Below are positions 32,420-39,804 of a DNA stretch of 53,777 nucleotides, one piece after another (position 1 is the stretch's first letter; every line of letters begins with the position of its first letter). Location: NCBI RefSeq assembly GCF_002920535.1, contig NZ_PQSS01000053.1, forward strand, positions 1 through 53,777. The letters run 5' to 3'. A model generated the notes under the pieces. That model ran no database searches. It saw only the letters and a program-made list of their open reading frames with translations, and was not told the origin of the DNA. This stretch comes from Streptomyces sp. Ru71. Its GTDB lineage: Bacteria; Actinomycetota; Actinomycetes; Streptomycetales; Streptomycetaceae. A program made the translations under genes and the position numbers.

Positions 32420-33894
32420 TTGTCGCCGTCCTTCCCGCCGCGAGTGCGCTGCCACCAGTCCCGGAACGGTTCCGCCGGCACCGCCGGCAGCTCCCGGCTC
32501 CCGGTCCACGCCCGGCCCGGCCCGGGCAGCGTGCGCGGATGGAACCGGCGGGTGCGCGAGGCCAGCCGCTGCCCGGCGGCGAGCGCACCGGGATGCGTGA
32601 ACGCCCAGCGCGCCGCCCGCATCGCCGCCCGCTCGGCGGCGTGCCCCTTGGCGGGCCTGAGCACGACCTTGTTGCCGCCCCGGGTGGCCGGGCCGCCCTC
32701 GACGACCCGTTCCCGCAGGTGCACCAGCACCTCGGGGATGTCGATGGCGACCGGGCACACCTCGTAGCACGCCCCGCACAGCGACGACGCGTACGGCAGC
32801 GAGGCGTCGATCTCGCTTGCCGTGCCCCGCAGCTGGGGGCTGAGGATCGCGCCGATCGGACCCGGGTAGACCGAACCGTAGGCGTGCCCGCCCGCCCGCT
32901 CGTACACCGGGCACACATTGAGGCAGGCCGAGCAGCGGATGCAGCGCAGGGCCTGGCGGCCGACGGTGTCGGCGAGGGTGTCGGTGCGCCCGTTGTCGAG
33001 CAGCACCAGGTGGAAGACGCTCGGCCCGTCCCCCTCGGTGGTGCCGGTCCAGGTCGACGTGTACGGGTTCATGCGCTCGGCGGTGGAGGAGCGCGGCAGG
33101 GTCTGCAGGAACACCTCCAGGTCCCGCCAGGTGGGCACGACCTTCTCGATGCCGACGACCGAGATCAGCGTCTCGGGCAGGGTCAGGCACATCCGGCCGT
33201 TGCCCTCGGACTCCACGACCACCAGGGTGCCGGTCTCGGCGACCATGAAGTTGGCGCCGGAGATGCCGACCTTGGCCCGCAGGAACTTCTCCCGCAGGTG
33301 CAGCCGGGCCGCCTCGGCGAGTTCGGCGGGTGTGTCGGTGAGGCCCTCGGGGGCCGGGCGGCCCCAGTCGGCCATCTGGGAGCGGAAGATGTCCCGGATC
33401 TCCCCCCGGTTGCGGTGGATCGCCGGGACCAGGATGTGCGAGGGCCGGTCCTTGCCCAACTGCACGATCAGCTCGGCGAGATCGGTCTCGTAGGCGCGGA
33501 TGCCCTCCGCCTCCAGGGCCTCGTTCAGCCCGATCTCCTGCGTCGCCATCGACTTGACCTTGACGACCTCCGACTCGCCGGTGGCCTTGACCAGTTCGGT
33601 GACGATCCGGTTGGCCTCCTCGGCGTCGGCCGCCCAGTGCACGACACCGCCCGCCGCGGTGACCGACTCCTCCAGCTGTTCGAGGTAGCGGTCGAGGTGA
33701 CGCAGCGTGTGGTCCTTGATCCGGGCACCCGCCTCCCGCAGCGCCGCCCAGTCGGACACCTCCGCGACCGCCCTGGCCCGCTTGGCACGGATGGTGTGGG
33801 TGGCGTGCCGCAGATTGCCGCGCAGCGTCGGATCGTTCACCGCCTCGCGCGCGGCCTTCGGGAAGGCCGGCATCCCCACGAACGTCCCGCTCAT
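32416..33894 (-). CDS. lutB: Lactate utilization iron-sulfur protein LutB
   Basis: 492 residues. An N-terminal LUD-type domain (to about 300, with ISGANFMVAETGTLVVVESEGN) is followed by two [4Fe-4S] ferredoxin motifs: C318-x2-C321-x2-C324-x3-C328P and C373-x2-C376-x3-C380P. The C-terminal DUF3390-like tail (AMRAARWAFTHPGAL, FRDWWQRTRGG) is present. It carries electrons from lactate oxidation within LutABC. The ATG overlaps the lutA stop by 4 bp and the stop overlaps lutC likewise, so the three proteins are made in tight coupling. Confidence 0.96.
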   Translation of the reverse strand: MSGTFVGMPAFPKAAREAVNDPTLRGNLRHATHTIRAKRARAVAEVSDWAALREAGARIKDHTLRHLDRYLEQLEESVTAAGGVVHWAADAEEANRIVTELVKATGESEVVKVKSMATQEIGLNEALEAEGIRAYETDLAELIVQLGKDRPSHILVPAIHRNRGEIRDIFRSQMADWGRPAPEGLTDTPAELAEAARLHLREKFLRAKVGISGANFMVAETGTLVVVESEGNGRMCLTLPETLISVVGIEKVVPTWRDLEVFLQTLPRSSTAERMNPYTSTWTGTTEGDGPSVFHLVLLDNGRTDTLADTVGRQALRCIRCSACLNVCPVYERAGGHAYGSVYPGPIGAILSPQLRGTASEIDASLPYASSLCGACYEVCPVAIDIPEVLVHLRERVVEGGPATRGGNKVVLRPAKGHAAERAAMRAARWAFTHPGALAAGQRLASRTRRFHPRTLPGPGRAWTGSRELPAVPAEPFRDWWQRTRGGKDGDK

Positions 33895-34646
33895 ACCGCC
33901 GTCTCCTCCTGAGTGCTCGCCAGGATCTCCGCGATGTGCACCGGCCGCATGCCCACCTTCAGCCGGGCCATCGTCCCGCCGATGTGCATCAGACAGGAGT
34001 TGTCGGCCGCGCACAGCACCTGCGCGCCGGTCGACTCGGCGTTGCGCACCTTGTCCGCCCCCATCGCCGCCGAGACGTCGGCGTTCTTCACCGCGAACGT
34101 GCCGCCGAACCCGCAGCACTCCTCGGCGCCCGGCAGCTCCACCAACTCCAGCCCCTTGACGGCCCGCAGCAGCCGCAGCGGCCGGTCGCCCAGCCCCAGC
34201 GAACGCAGCCCGTGGCAGGTCGGGTGGTAGGTGACCGTGTGCGGATACCAGGCGCCGACGTCCGTCACCCCCAGCACGTCCACCAGGAACTCCGTCAGCT
34301 CGTACGTCTTCGGCGCCACCGGAGCCAGCGCCGCGGCCAGCGAGTCCCCGCGCCCCTCGGCCCGCGCCCGCTCACCCATGCGCGGATACAGCTCCCGCAC
34401 CATCGCCCCGCACGAACCCGACGGCGTCACCACGGCGTCGTAGTCGCGGAACACCTCCGCGTAGCGCCGGGCCAGCGGTTCCGCCTCGTGCCGGTAGCCG
34501 GTGTTGTAGTGGGCCTGACCGCAGCAGGTCTGCGCGGTGGGGAAGTCCACCTCGACGCCCAGCCTGTTCAGCAGCCGCACCACGGCCCGGCCGGTGTCCG
34601 GATAGAGCGTGTCGTTGACGCAGGTCAGGAACAGGGCGACACGCAT
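33891..34646 (-). CDS. lutA: Lactate utilization protein A, CCG-domain Fe-S protein
   Basis: 251 residues from an ATG with AAGGAG at 6-7 nt. Two CCG (cysteine-rich) domains of the GlcF/HdrB type are visible: TAQTCCGQAHYNTG with TPSGSCGAMV in the first, and TYHPTCHGLR with GAEECCGFGGTFAVK in the second. These ligate a non-canonical Fe-S centre or heterodisulfide-like site. It is the first gene of lutABC; a strong hairpin at the end of rhaB and a TGATCGATCA palindrome lie in the 71 bp before it, suggesting a separate promoter. Confidence 0.95.
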   Translation of the reverse strand: MRVALFLTCVNDTLYPDTGRAVVRLLNRLGVEVDFPTAQTCCGQAHYNTGYRHEAEPLARRYAEVFRDYDAVVTPSGSCGAMVRELYPRMGERARAEGRGDSLAAALAPVAPKTYELTEFLVDVLGVTDVGAWYPHTVTYHPTCHGLRSLGLGDRPLRLLRAVKGLELVELPGAEECCGFGGTFAVKNADVSAAMGADKVRNAESTGAQVLCAADNSCLMHIGGTMARLKVGMRPVHIAEILASTQEETAV

Positions 34647-34658
34647 CGCGGCTCCTTG

Positions 34659-34668
34659 TGATCGATCA
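34659..34668. promoter_or_regulatory. TGATCGATCA palindrome before lutA
   Basis: A perfect 10-bp palindrome 13 bp before the lutA start codon, just upstream of its ribosome site. It could be the site of a lactate-responsive regulator; no such regulator gene is adjacent. Confidence 0.4.
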
Positions 34669-34707
34669 TCGGACGAGTGCAGGGTAATCGGCGCCCGGGG
34701 GCGCGGA

Positions 34708-34741
34708 GAGGCCCGGCTCACCGCACAGGGAGCCGGGCCTC
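34708..34741 (-). terminator. 12-bp stem hairpin overlapping the rhaB stop codon
   Basis: GAGGCCCGGCTC (34708-34719) and GAGCCGGGCCTC (34730-34741) pair perfectly around a 10-nt loop. The stem includes the last codons and the stop of rhaB. It should end or strongly reduce rha transcription before lutABC. Confidence 0.75.
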
Positions 34742-36166
34742 GGCCGCCCGCCAGCGTTCCGTGCCGCCGCGCGGCTCGTACCGCGTCAGCGGCTGGGTGC
34801 GCACCAGCAGGCGCCGCATATCGGTCAGATCGCCGACGATCCCGTGCGCCCGGGCCTGCACCAGGACGTTGCCGAGCGCCGCCGCCTCCGTCGGCCCCGC
34901 CACCACCGGCAGCCCGCACGCGTCGGCGGTCAGCTGGCACAGCAACGCGTTGCGGGTGCCGCCACCGACGACGTGCACGACGTCCACGGCGTGGCCGGCG
35001 AGCCGCTGCGCGTCCTGAACCGCCCGCCGGTGGGCGAGCGCCAGGGAGTCCAGGATGCAGCGCGTGATCTCCCCGGGCGTGCCGGGCACCGGCTGACCGG
35101 AGGCACGGCACGCCTCGGCGATCCGCTCCGGCATCCGGCCCGGCGCGAGGAACGCCGCGTCCCCGGCGTCCACCACCGACCGCAGCGCCTCGGCCGCGGC
35201 CGCCTCCCGCAGCAGCGCCCCCAGATCCCGCTCGCCCCAGGCCCGCTGGCACTCCTGGAGCAGCCACAGCCCCATGATGTTGCGCAAGTAGCGGACCGTG
35301 CCGTCCAGGCCCAGCTCGTTGGTGAAGTTGGCGGCCCGGCTCTCCTCGCTCAGCACCGGCGCGTCCAGCTCAAGACCGGCCAGCGACCAGGTGCCGGTGC
35401 AGATGTAGGCGAACCGCTCGGCCGCCGCCGGCACCGCGGCCACCGCCGACGCCGTGTCGTGCGACCCCACCGCCGTCACCGGCACCGGACCGGTCAGCCC
35501 CGTCTCCTCAAGCACCTCGGCGCGCAGCACGCCCGCCGGATCGCCGGGCTCCCGCAGCGGCGCGAACAGCCCCAGGTCGATCCCGAGCCGGTCGGCGATC
35601 TCCCGCGACCACGACCGCGTCCGGGAATCGATCAGCTGGGTGGTGGAGGCGTTGGTCAGCTCGGTGCCCTGCTCACCGGTCAGCCAGTACGTCACCAGGT
35701 CGGGGATCAGCAACAGCCGCCGTGCCCGCTCGAACTGGGCGGTGCCCGAGGCCGCCGCCAGCTGGTAGAGCGTGTTGAAGGGCGCGTACTGGATGCCGGT
35801 CGCCGCGTACAGCTCGGCCACCGGCACGGTCGCCCACACCTTCTCCGCGACACCCTCGGTGCGCGCGTCCCGGTAGTGCACCGGGTTGCCCAGCAGCGCC
35901 CCGTCGGCATCCAGCAGGCCGTAGTCGACGGCCCAGCTGTCGACGCCGACCGAGTCCACCGGGCCGGCCGCCCGCAGCCCGTCCAGCACCCCGGCGTACA
36001 GCGCCAGGATGTCCCAGCGCAGCCCCTCGGGCGTGCGCACGGGCCGGTTGGGGAAGCGGTGCGCCTCGGTCAGCTCCAGCGAGTCCGTGCTCACCCGCCC
36101 GGCCATCACCCGCCCGCTGGAGGCGCCCAGGTCGACAGCGGCGTACGCCTTCACGCGCCCGCTCAC
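34718..36166 (-). CDS. rhaB: Rhamnulokinase
   Basis: 482 residues, FGGY kinase family. Start GTG overlaps the rhaEW stop (GTGA). Motifs: AAVDLGASSGRVMAG at the N-terminal ATP site, SVGVDSWAVDYGLLDADG typical of rhamnulokinases, GSHDTASAVAAVP, CTGTWSLAGLE and VHVVGGGTRNALLCQLTADA for the second half. It phosphorylates L-rhamnulose to L-rhamnulose-1-phosphate. It is the third gene of rhaI-rhaEW-rhaB, providing the substrate of the aldolase encoded upstream. The gene ends in a terminator-like stem. Confidence 0.96.
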   Translation of the reverse strand: MSGRVKAYAAVDLGASSGRVMAGRVSTDSLELTEAHRFPNRPVRTPEGLRWDILALYAGVLDGLRAAGPVDSVGVDSWAVDYGLLDADGALLGNPVHYRDARTEGVAEKVWATVPVAELYAATGIQYAPFNTLYQLAAASGTAQFERARRLLLIPDLVTYWLTGEQGTELTNASTTQLIDSRTRSWSREIADRLGIDLGLFAPLREPGDPAGVLRAEVLEETGLTGPVPVTAVGSHDTASAVAAVPAAAERFAYICTGTWSLAGLELDAPVLSEESRAANFTNELGLDGTVRYLRNIMGLWLLQECQRAWGERDLGALLREAAAAEALRSVVDAGDAAFLAPGRMPERIAEACRASGQPVPGTPGEITRCILDSLALAHRRAVQDAQRLAGHAVDVVHVVGGGTRNALLCQLTADACGLPVVAGPTEAAALGNVLVQARAHGIVGDLTDMRRLLVRTQPLTRYEPRGGTERWRAAEARLPVR

Positions 36167-38202
36167 CGCAGGAACGCGGCGGCGACGCCGGCGTCGACCG
36201 GGATGTGCAGACCGGTGGTGTGGGTCAGATCGCCGCCGGTGAGCGCGAAGACGGCGTTCGCCACGTGCTCGGGCAGCACCTCCCGCTTGAGGATGGTCCG
36301 CTGCGCGTAGAACTCGCCCAGCTTCTCCTCCTCGATGCCGTAGGTGGCGGCCCGCTGGGCACCCCAGCCGCCCGCGAAGATCCCGGAGCCGCGCACCACA
36401 CCGTCCGGGTTGACGCCGTTGACCCGGATGCCGTGCTCGCCCAACTCGGCCGCCAGCAGCCGCACCTGGTGGGCCTGGTCGGCCTTGGTGGCGGAGTAGG
36501 CGATGTTGTTCGGCCCGGCGAAGACGGCGTTCTTGGAGGCGATGTACACGATGTCACCGCCGAGCCCCTGCGCGATCATCACCCGGGCGGCCTCCCGGGA
36601 CACCAGGAAGGAACCGCGCGCCATGATGTCGTGCTGCAGATCCCAGTCCTTCGCGGACGTCTCCAGCAGCGGCTTGGAGATGGAGATCCCGGCGTTGTTG
36701 ACGACCAGGTCCACCCCGCCGAAGGCGAGCACGGCGGCCCGGAAGGCCGAGGCGATCTGCTCCTCGTCCGTCACGTCCACGGTGACGGCGACGGCCCGGT
36801 CCGGCCCGCCCAGCTCCTCGGCGACCTTGGCGGCGTTCTCGCCGTTCAGATCGGCGATCACGACACACGCACCCTCGGCGGCCAGCCGGTGGGCGATGGC
36901 CTTCCCGATCCCACTGCCCGCGCCGGTCACCAGAGCCACCCGGGTGGCCAGCGGCTTGGGCTTCGGCATGCGCTGGAGCTTGGCCTCCTCCAGCGCCCAG
37001 TACTCGATCCGGAACTTCTCCGACTCCTCGATGGGCGCGTACGTCGACACGGCCTCGGCGCCGCGCATCACGTTGACGGCGTTGACGTAGAACTCGCCGG
37101 CCACCCGCGCGGTCTGCTTGTCCTTGCCGAAGGAGAACATGCCCACGCCCGGCACCAGCACGATGGCCGGGTCGGCGCCGCGCATCGCGGGGGAGTCGGC
37201 GGTGGCGTGCCGCTGGTAGTAGGCGGCGTACTCCTCGCGGTAGGCGGCGTGCAGTTCCTTCAGCCGCGCCACCGCCTCGTCGAGCGGTGCGGTCGGCGGC
37301 AGGTCCAGCACCAGCGGCCGCACCTTGGTCCGCAGGAAGTGGTCGGGACAGGACGTGCCCAGCGCCGCCAGCCGCGGATGCTCCGCCCGTGCCAGGAAGT
37401 CGAGGACGACGTCGGAGTCGTCGAAGTGCCCGACCTGGGCCCTGTCCTGCGACGCGACGGCCCGGACGTGCGGGGCGAGGGCGGCGGCCCGCTCGCGCCG
37501 CTCGGCCTCGTCCAGGGGCTGGTAGCCCTCGATCACGGGCCCGAACGGCTCGGCGTCGCCGCGCTCGGCGAGGAACGTCTCCGCCGTGCGGATGATGTGC
37601 AGGGAGTTGCGCTCGCACTCCTCCGAGGTGTCACCCCACGCGGTGATCCCGTGCCCGCCGAGCACGCACCCGATGGCCTGCGGGTTGGCCTCCTTGATCG
37701 CGGCGATGTCCAGTCCCAGCTGGAACCCGGGCCGCCGCCAGGGCACCCACACCACGGTGTCACCGAAACACTCGGCGGTCAGCTTCTCGCCGTCGGCGGC
37801 ACAGGCCAGCGCGATCCCGGAGTCGGGGTGCAGATGATCGACGTGCGGGGCGTCGACGAGCCCGTGCATGGCCGTGTCGATCGACGGGGCGGCCCCGCCC
37901 TTGCCGTGCAGGCAGTAGTCGAACGCGGCGACCATCTCGTCCTCGCGCTCGACCCCGGGATACGTCCCGACGAGCGCCCGCAACCGATCGAGCCGCAACA
38001 CGGCGAGCCCGCTCTCGGTGAGCGTGCCGAGGTCGCCGCCCGACCCCTTCACCCACATCAGCTCGACGTCCCCACCGGTGACGGGGTCGGTGTCGGTGCC
38101 TTTGGCGGACGCGTTGCCGCCGGCGTAGTTCGTATTCCGCGGATCGGAGCCGAGCCGATGAGAACGGGCGAGCAGAGCAGCGGCCTCGGGGTGGGTGGTC
38201 AT
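36163..38202 (-). CDS. rhaEW: Bifunctional rhamnulose-1-phosphate aldolase/L-lactaldehyde dehydrogenase (RhaEW)
   Basis: 679 residues, a fusion. The N-terminal class II aldolase domain (about 1-400) has NTNYAGGNASAKG and the metal site HVDHLHPDSG (His120, His123, His125), with GGHGITAWG near 182-190. The C-terminal SDR domain (about 420-679) has VTGAGSGIG at 425-433, VVNNAGIS, the YSATK catalytic pair and NPDGVVRGSGIF. Known fusions (B. subtilis YuxG type) split rhamnulose-1-P into DHAP and L-lactaldehyde and oxidise the latter to L-lactate. The lutABC genes downstream fit lactate as product rather than propanediol. Confidence 0.95.
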   Translation of the reverse strand: MTTHPEAAALLARSHRLGSDPRNTNYAGGNASAKGTDTDPVTGGDVELMWVKGSGGDLGTLTESGLAVLRLDRLRALVGTYPGVEREDEMVAAFDYCLHGKGGAAPSIDTAMHGLVDAPHVDHLHPDSGIALACAADGEKLTAECFGDTVVWVPWRRPGFQLGLDIAAIKEANPQAIGCVLGGHGITAWGDTSEECERNSLHIIRTAETFLAERGDAEPFGPVIEGYQPLDEAERRERAAALAPHVRAVASQDRAQVGHFDDSDVVLDFLARAEHPRLAALGTSCPDHFLRTKVRPLVLDLPPTAPLDEAVARLKELHAAYREEYAAYYQRHATADSPAMRGADPAIVLVPGVGMFSFGKDKQTARVAGEFYVNAVNVMRGAEAVSTYAPIEESEKFRIEYWALEEAKLQRMPKPKPLATRVALVTGAGSGIGKAIAHRLAAEGACVVIADLNGENAAKVAEELGGPDRAVAVTVDVTDEEQIASAFRAAVLAFGGVDLVVNNAGISISKPLLETSAKDWDLQHDIMARGSFLVSREAARVMIAQGLGGDIVYIASKNAVFAGPNNIAYSATKADQAHQVRLLAAELGEHGIRVNGVNPDGVVRGSGIFAGGWGAQRAATYGIEEEKLGEFYAQRTILKREVLPEHVANAVFALTGGDLTHTTGLHIPVDAGVAAAFLR

Positions 38203-38244
38203 GGAGATTCCTCAGCTTCTTGAAAAGGGTGAGTGGACTTCCCT

Positions 38245-38315
38245 AGGGGCGCGGGGCCGCATCGATATGCGGCTCCGCCGCGTGGGCGCGACCAGCCACA
38301 ACGGACCCGCACCCC
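38245..38315 (+). repeat. Dispersed intergenic repeat, copy 1, with internal hairpin
   Basis: AGGGGCGCGGGG (38245-38256) and GCGCGACCAGCCACAAC (from 38286) are shared, in opposite orientation, with 43381-43423. This copy carries an extra segment with the stem GCCGCAT-CGAT-ATGCGGC (38256-38273). It fills the gap between rhaI and rhaEW. I recall this family as common between genes in streptomycetes. Confidence 0.65.
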
Positions 38316-38342
38316 GCAACGGACAACAACCCGGCAGACGCG

Positions 38343-39503
38343 TCACGCCCCCCAACCGGCCTGCCGCCCACCCACCCGCTCAGCCACGATCTTCTCGCCC
38401 CACCCGGACCGCGCATACGCGGCAAGCGGCTCGGGATCCAACCCCATCTCCTCCCGAACCTCCCGCAGCAGCGGCCGCACATCCGTGTTGAACGCGTCCA
38501 TCAGCACGGCGTTGGCGCCGAGGACGTCACCCGAGGCCTGGGCGTCGGCCAGAGCGGCGCGGTCGACCAGCAGCGCCTTCGCCGTGGCCTCCTGAACGTT
38601 CATCACCGAACGGATGATCGCCGGAATCTTCGCCTCGATGTTGTGACACTGGTCGAGCATGAACGCCACCTCGGAGGTGAACCCACCCCCGCGCACGACC
38701 TCGTACATGATCCGGAACAGCTGGAAGGGATCGGCCGCCCCCACCATCAGGTCGTCGTCGGCGTAGAACCGCGAGTTGAAGTCGAACCCGCCGAGCTTGT
38801 CCTCCCGCAGCAGCGTGGCGACGATGAACTCGATGTTGGTCCCCGGCGCGTGATGCCCCGTGTCGACGACGACCCGCGCCTTCTCGCCGAGCCGCAGACA
38901 GTGGGCGTAGGCCGTCCCCCAGTCCGGCACATCGGTGGTGTAGAAGGCCGGCTCGAACAGCTTGTACTCCAGCAGCATCCGCTGCCCGTCCCCGAGCCGC
39001 TCGTACACCTCCGCCAGCCCCTCGGCGAGCCGGTCCTGCCGGGCCCTGATGTCGTCCTGCCCCGGATAGTTCGTCCCGTCCGCGAACCACAGCTTCAGAT
39101 CGGTGGAGCCCGTCGCGTCCATGATGTCGACGCACTCCAGCAGGTGGTCGACGGCCTTCCTGCGCACCGCCGCGTCCGGGTGGCAGATGCTGCCGAGCTT
39201 GTAGTCGTCGTCCTGGAAGGTGTTGGAGTTGATCGCGCCCAGCTTCAGCCCGCGCTCCTCCGCGTGCTTGGCCAGCGCCCCGTAGTCGTCCACCGTGTCC
39301 CAGGGGATGTGCAGGGCCACCGTCGGCGCGACGCCCGTCGCGGCGTGCACCTGGGCGGCGTCGTCCAGCTTCTCGAACGGGTCGCGGGGTACGCCCGCCT
39401 GGGCGAACACCTTGAAGCGGGTGCCGGAGTTCCCGTACGCCCATGACGGCGTCTCGACGGCCTGGGTCTTGAGCGCGGCCTTCACCGCGGCGAGGTCGGT
39501 CAC
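38343..39503 (-). CDS. rhaI: L-rhamnose isomerase (RhaI type)
   Basis: 386 residues from the GTG at 39501-39503, with AGGAG about 8 nt upstream; a 25-codon in-frame extension to 39578 runs into tandem repeats and the operator, so it is rejected. Motifs of the Pseudomonas stutzeri-type isomerase (TIM barrel): VALHIPWDTVDDY, LGAINSNTFQDDDYKLGS, VDTGHHAPGTNIEF, FDFNSRFYADDDL and AFMLDQCHNIEAK with metal ligands. It interconverts L-rhamnose and L-rhamnulose. It is the first gene of the catabolic operon with a strong consensus-like promoter. Confidence 0.96.
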   Translation of the reverse strand: MTDLAAVKAALKTQAVETPSWAYGNSGTRFKVFAQAGVPRDPFEKLDDAAQVHAATGVAPTVALHIPWDTVDDYGALAKHAEERGLKLGAINSNTFQDDDYKLGSICHPDAAVRRKAVDHLLECVDIMDATGSTDLKLWFADGTNYPGQDDIRARQDRLAEGLAEVYERLGDGQRMLLEYKLFEPAFYTTDVPDWGTAYAHCLRLGEKARVVVDTGHHAPGTNIEFIVATLLREDKLGGFDFNSRFYADDDLMVGAADPFQLFRIMYEVVRGGGFTSEVAFMLDQCHNIEAKIPAIIRSVMNVQEATAKALLVDRAALADAQASGDVLGANAVLMDAFNTDVRPLLREVREEMGLDPEPLAAYARSGWGEKIVAERVGGRQAGWGA

Positions 39504-39554
39504 TTCCGGACTCCTGATGGCATCGGTGAACGTGGGATCGATGCGGCGGCATCG

Positions 39555-39593
39555 ATGAACAGCATCAATGAACAGCATCGGTGAAACGATTCA
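39555..39593 (-). repeat. 13-bp tandem repeats in the rhaI leader
   Basis: ATGAACAGCATC occurs at 39555-39566 and again at 39568-39579, exactly 13 bp apart. A third diverged unit, GTGAAACGATTCA, follows at 39581-39593 and contains operator A. Confidence 0.6.
39582..39593. promoter_or_regulatory. LacI-type operator A, TGAAACGATTCA
   Basis: Arms TGAA/TTCA around a central ACGA closely resemble the LacI-family consensus TGAAACGTTTCA. It lies 7-18 bp downstream of the rhaI -10, over the expected transcription start. Confidence 0.65.
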
Positions 39594-39600
39594 GAAGGCG

Positions 39601-39629
39601 AAGCTATGAGCCCCCCGGAGGCGTGTCAA
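39601..39629 (-). promoter_or_regulatory. rhaI promoter, TTGACA-N17-TAGCTT
   Basis: On the minus strand the -35 TTGACA (39629-39624) is a perfect consensus, the spacer is 17 bp and the -10 is TAGCTT (39606-39601). This is the best vegetative promoter in the window. Confidence 0.8.
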
Positions 39630-39678
39630 GACCCCGGTCGGGCCGTGTTCGTCGTAACCTGTGCGTGACCTTCTGGCG

Positions 39679-39693
39679 TCGAAATTTTTTCGA
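39679..39693. promoter_or_regulatory. Palindrome TCGAAA-TTT-TTTCGA
   Basis: Perfect 6-bp arms with 3-bp spacer in the middle of the rha control region. Its CGAAA...TTTCG pattern is typical of streptomycete LacI-family sugar operators. It could be an upstream looping site or serve a second regulator. Confidence 0.5.
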
Positions 39694-39703
39694 TACGAAC
39701 CCA

Positions 39704-39733
39704 TTGACGCGGGCGAGCGCCGCTGCCTACGGT
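39704..39733 (+). promoter_or_regulatory. rhaT promoter, TTGACG-N18-TACGGT
   Basis: TTGACG at 39704-39709 and TACGGT at 39728-39733, 18 bp apart. Operator B starts 14 bp after the -10, consistent with repression of the transporter operon. Confidence 0.6.
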
Positions 39734-39747
39734 CCCGGCAATCCAGT

Positions 39748-39759
39748 TGAAACCTTTCA
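39748..39759. promoter_or_regulatory. LacI-type operator B, TGAAACCTTTCA
   Basis: Perfect 5-bp arms TGAAA/TTTCA around CC, 45 bp before the rhaT start. It shares TGAAAC with operator A, supporting one regulator for both divergent operons. Confidence 0.7.
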
Positions 39760-39804
39760 CGACGCCCCGAGGGTGCGACCCGCCGGCGTCGTCGAGGAGC
39801 CCTC

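Larger units (their letters stand above)
39504..39804. promoter_or_regulatory. 301-bp divergent control region between rhaI and rhaT
   Basis: The largest gene-free interval in the window. It contains, from left to right, 13-bp tandem repeats in the rhaI leader, operator-like palindrome A, the rhaI promoter, an A/T-rich palindrome in the middle, the rhaT promoter and operator-like palindrome B. No small gene is evident in it. The LacI-type regulator encoded at 44948 is the obvious candidate binder. Confidence 0.75.
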
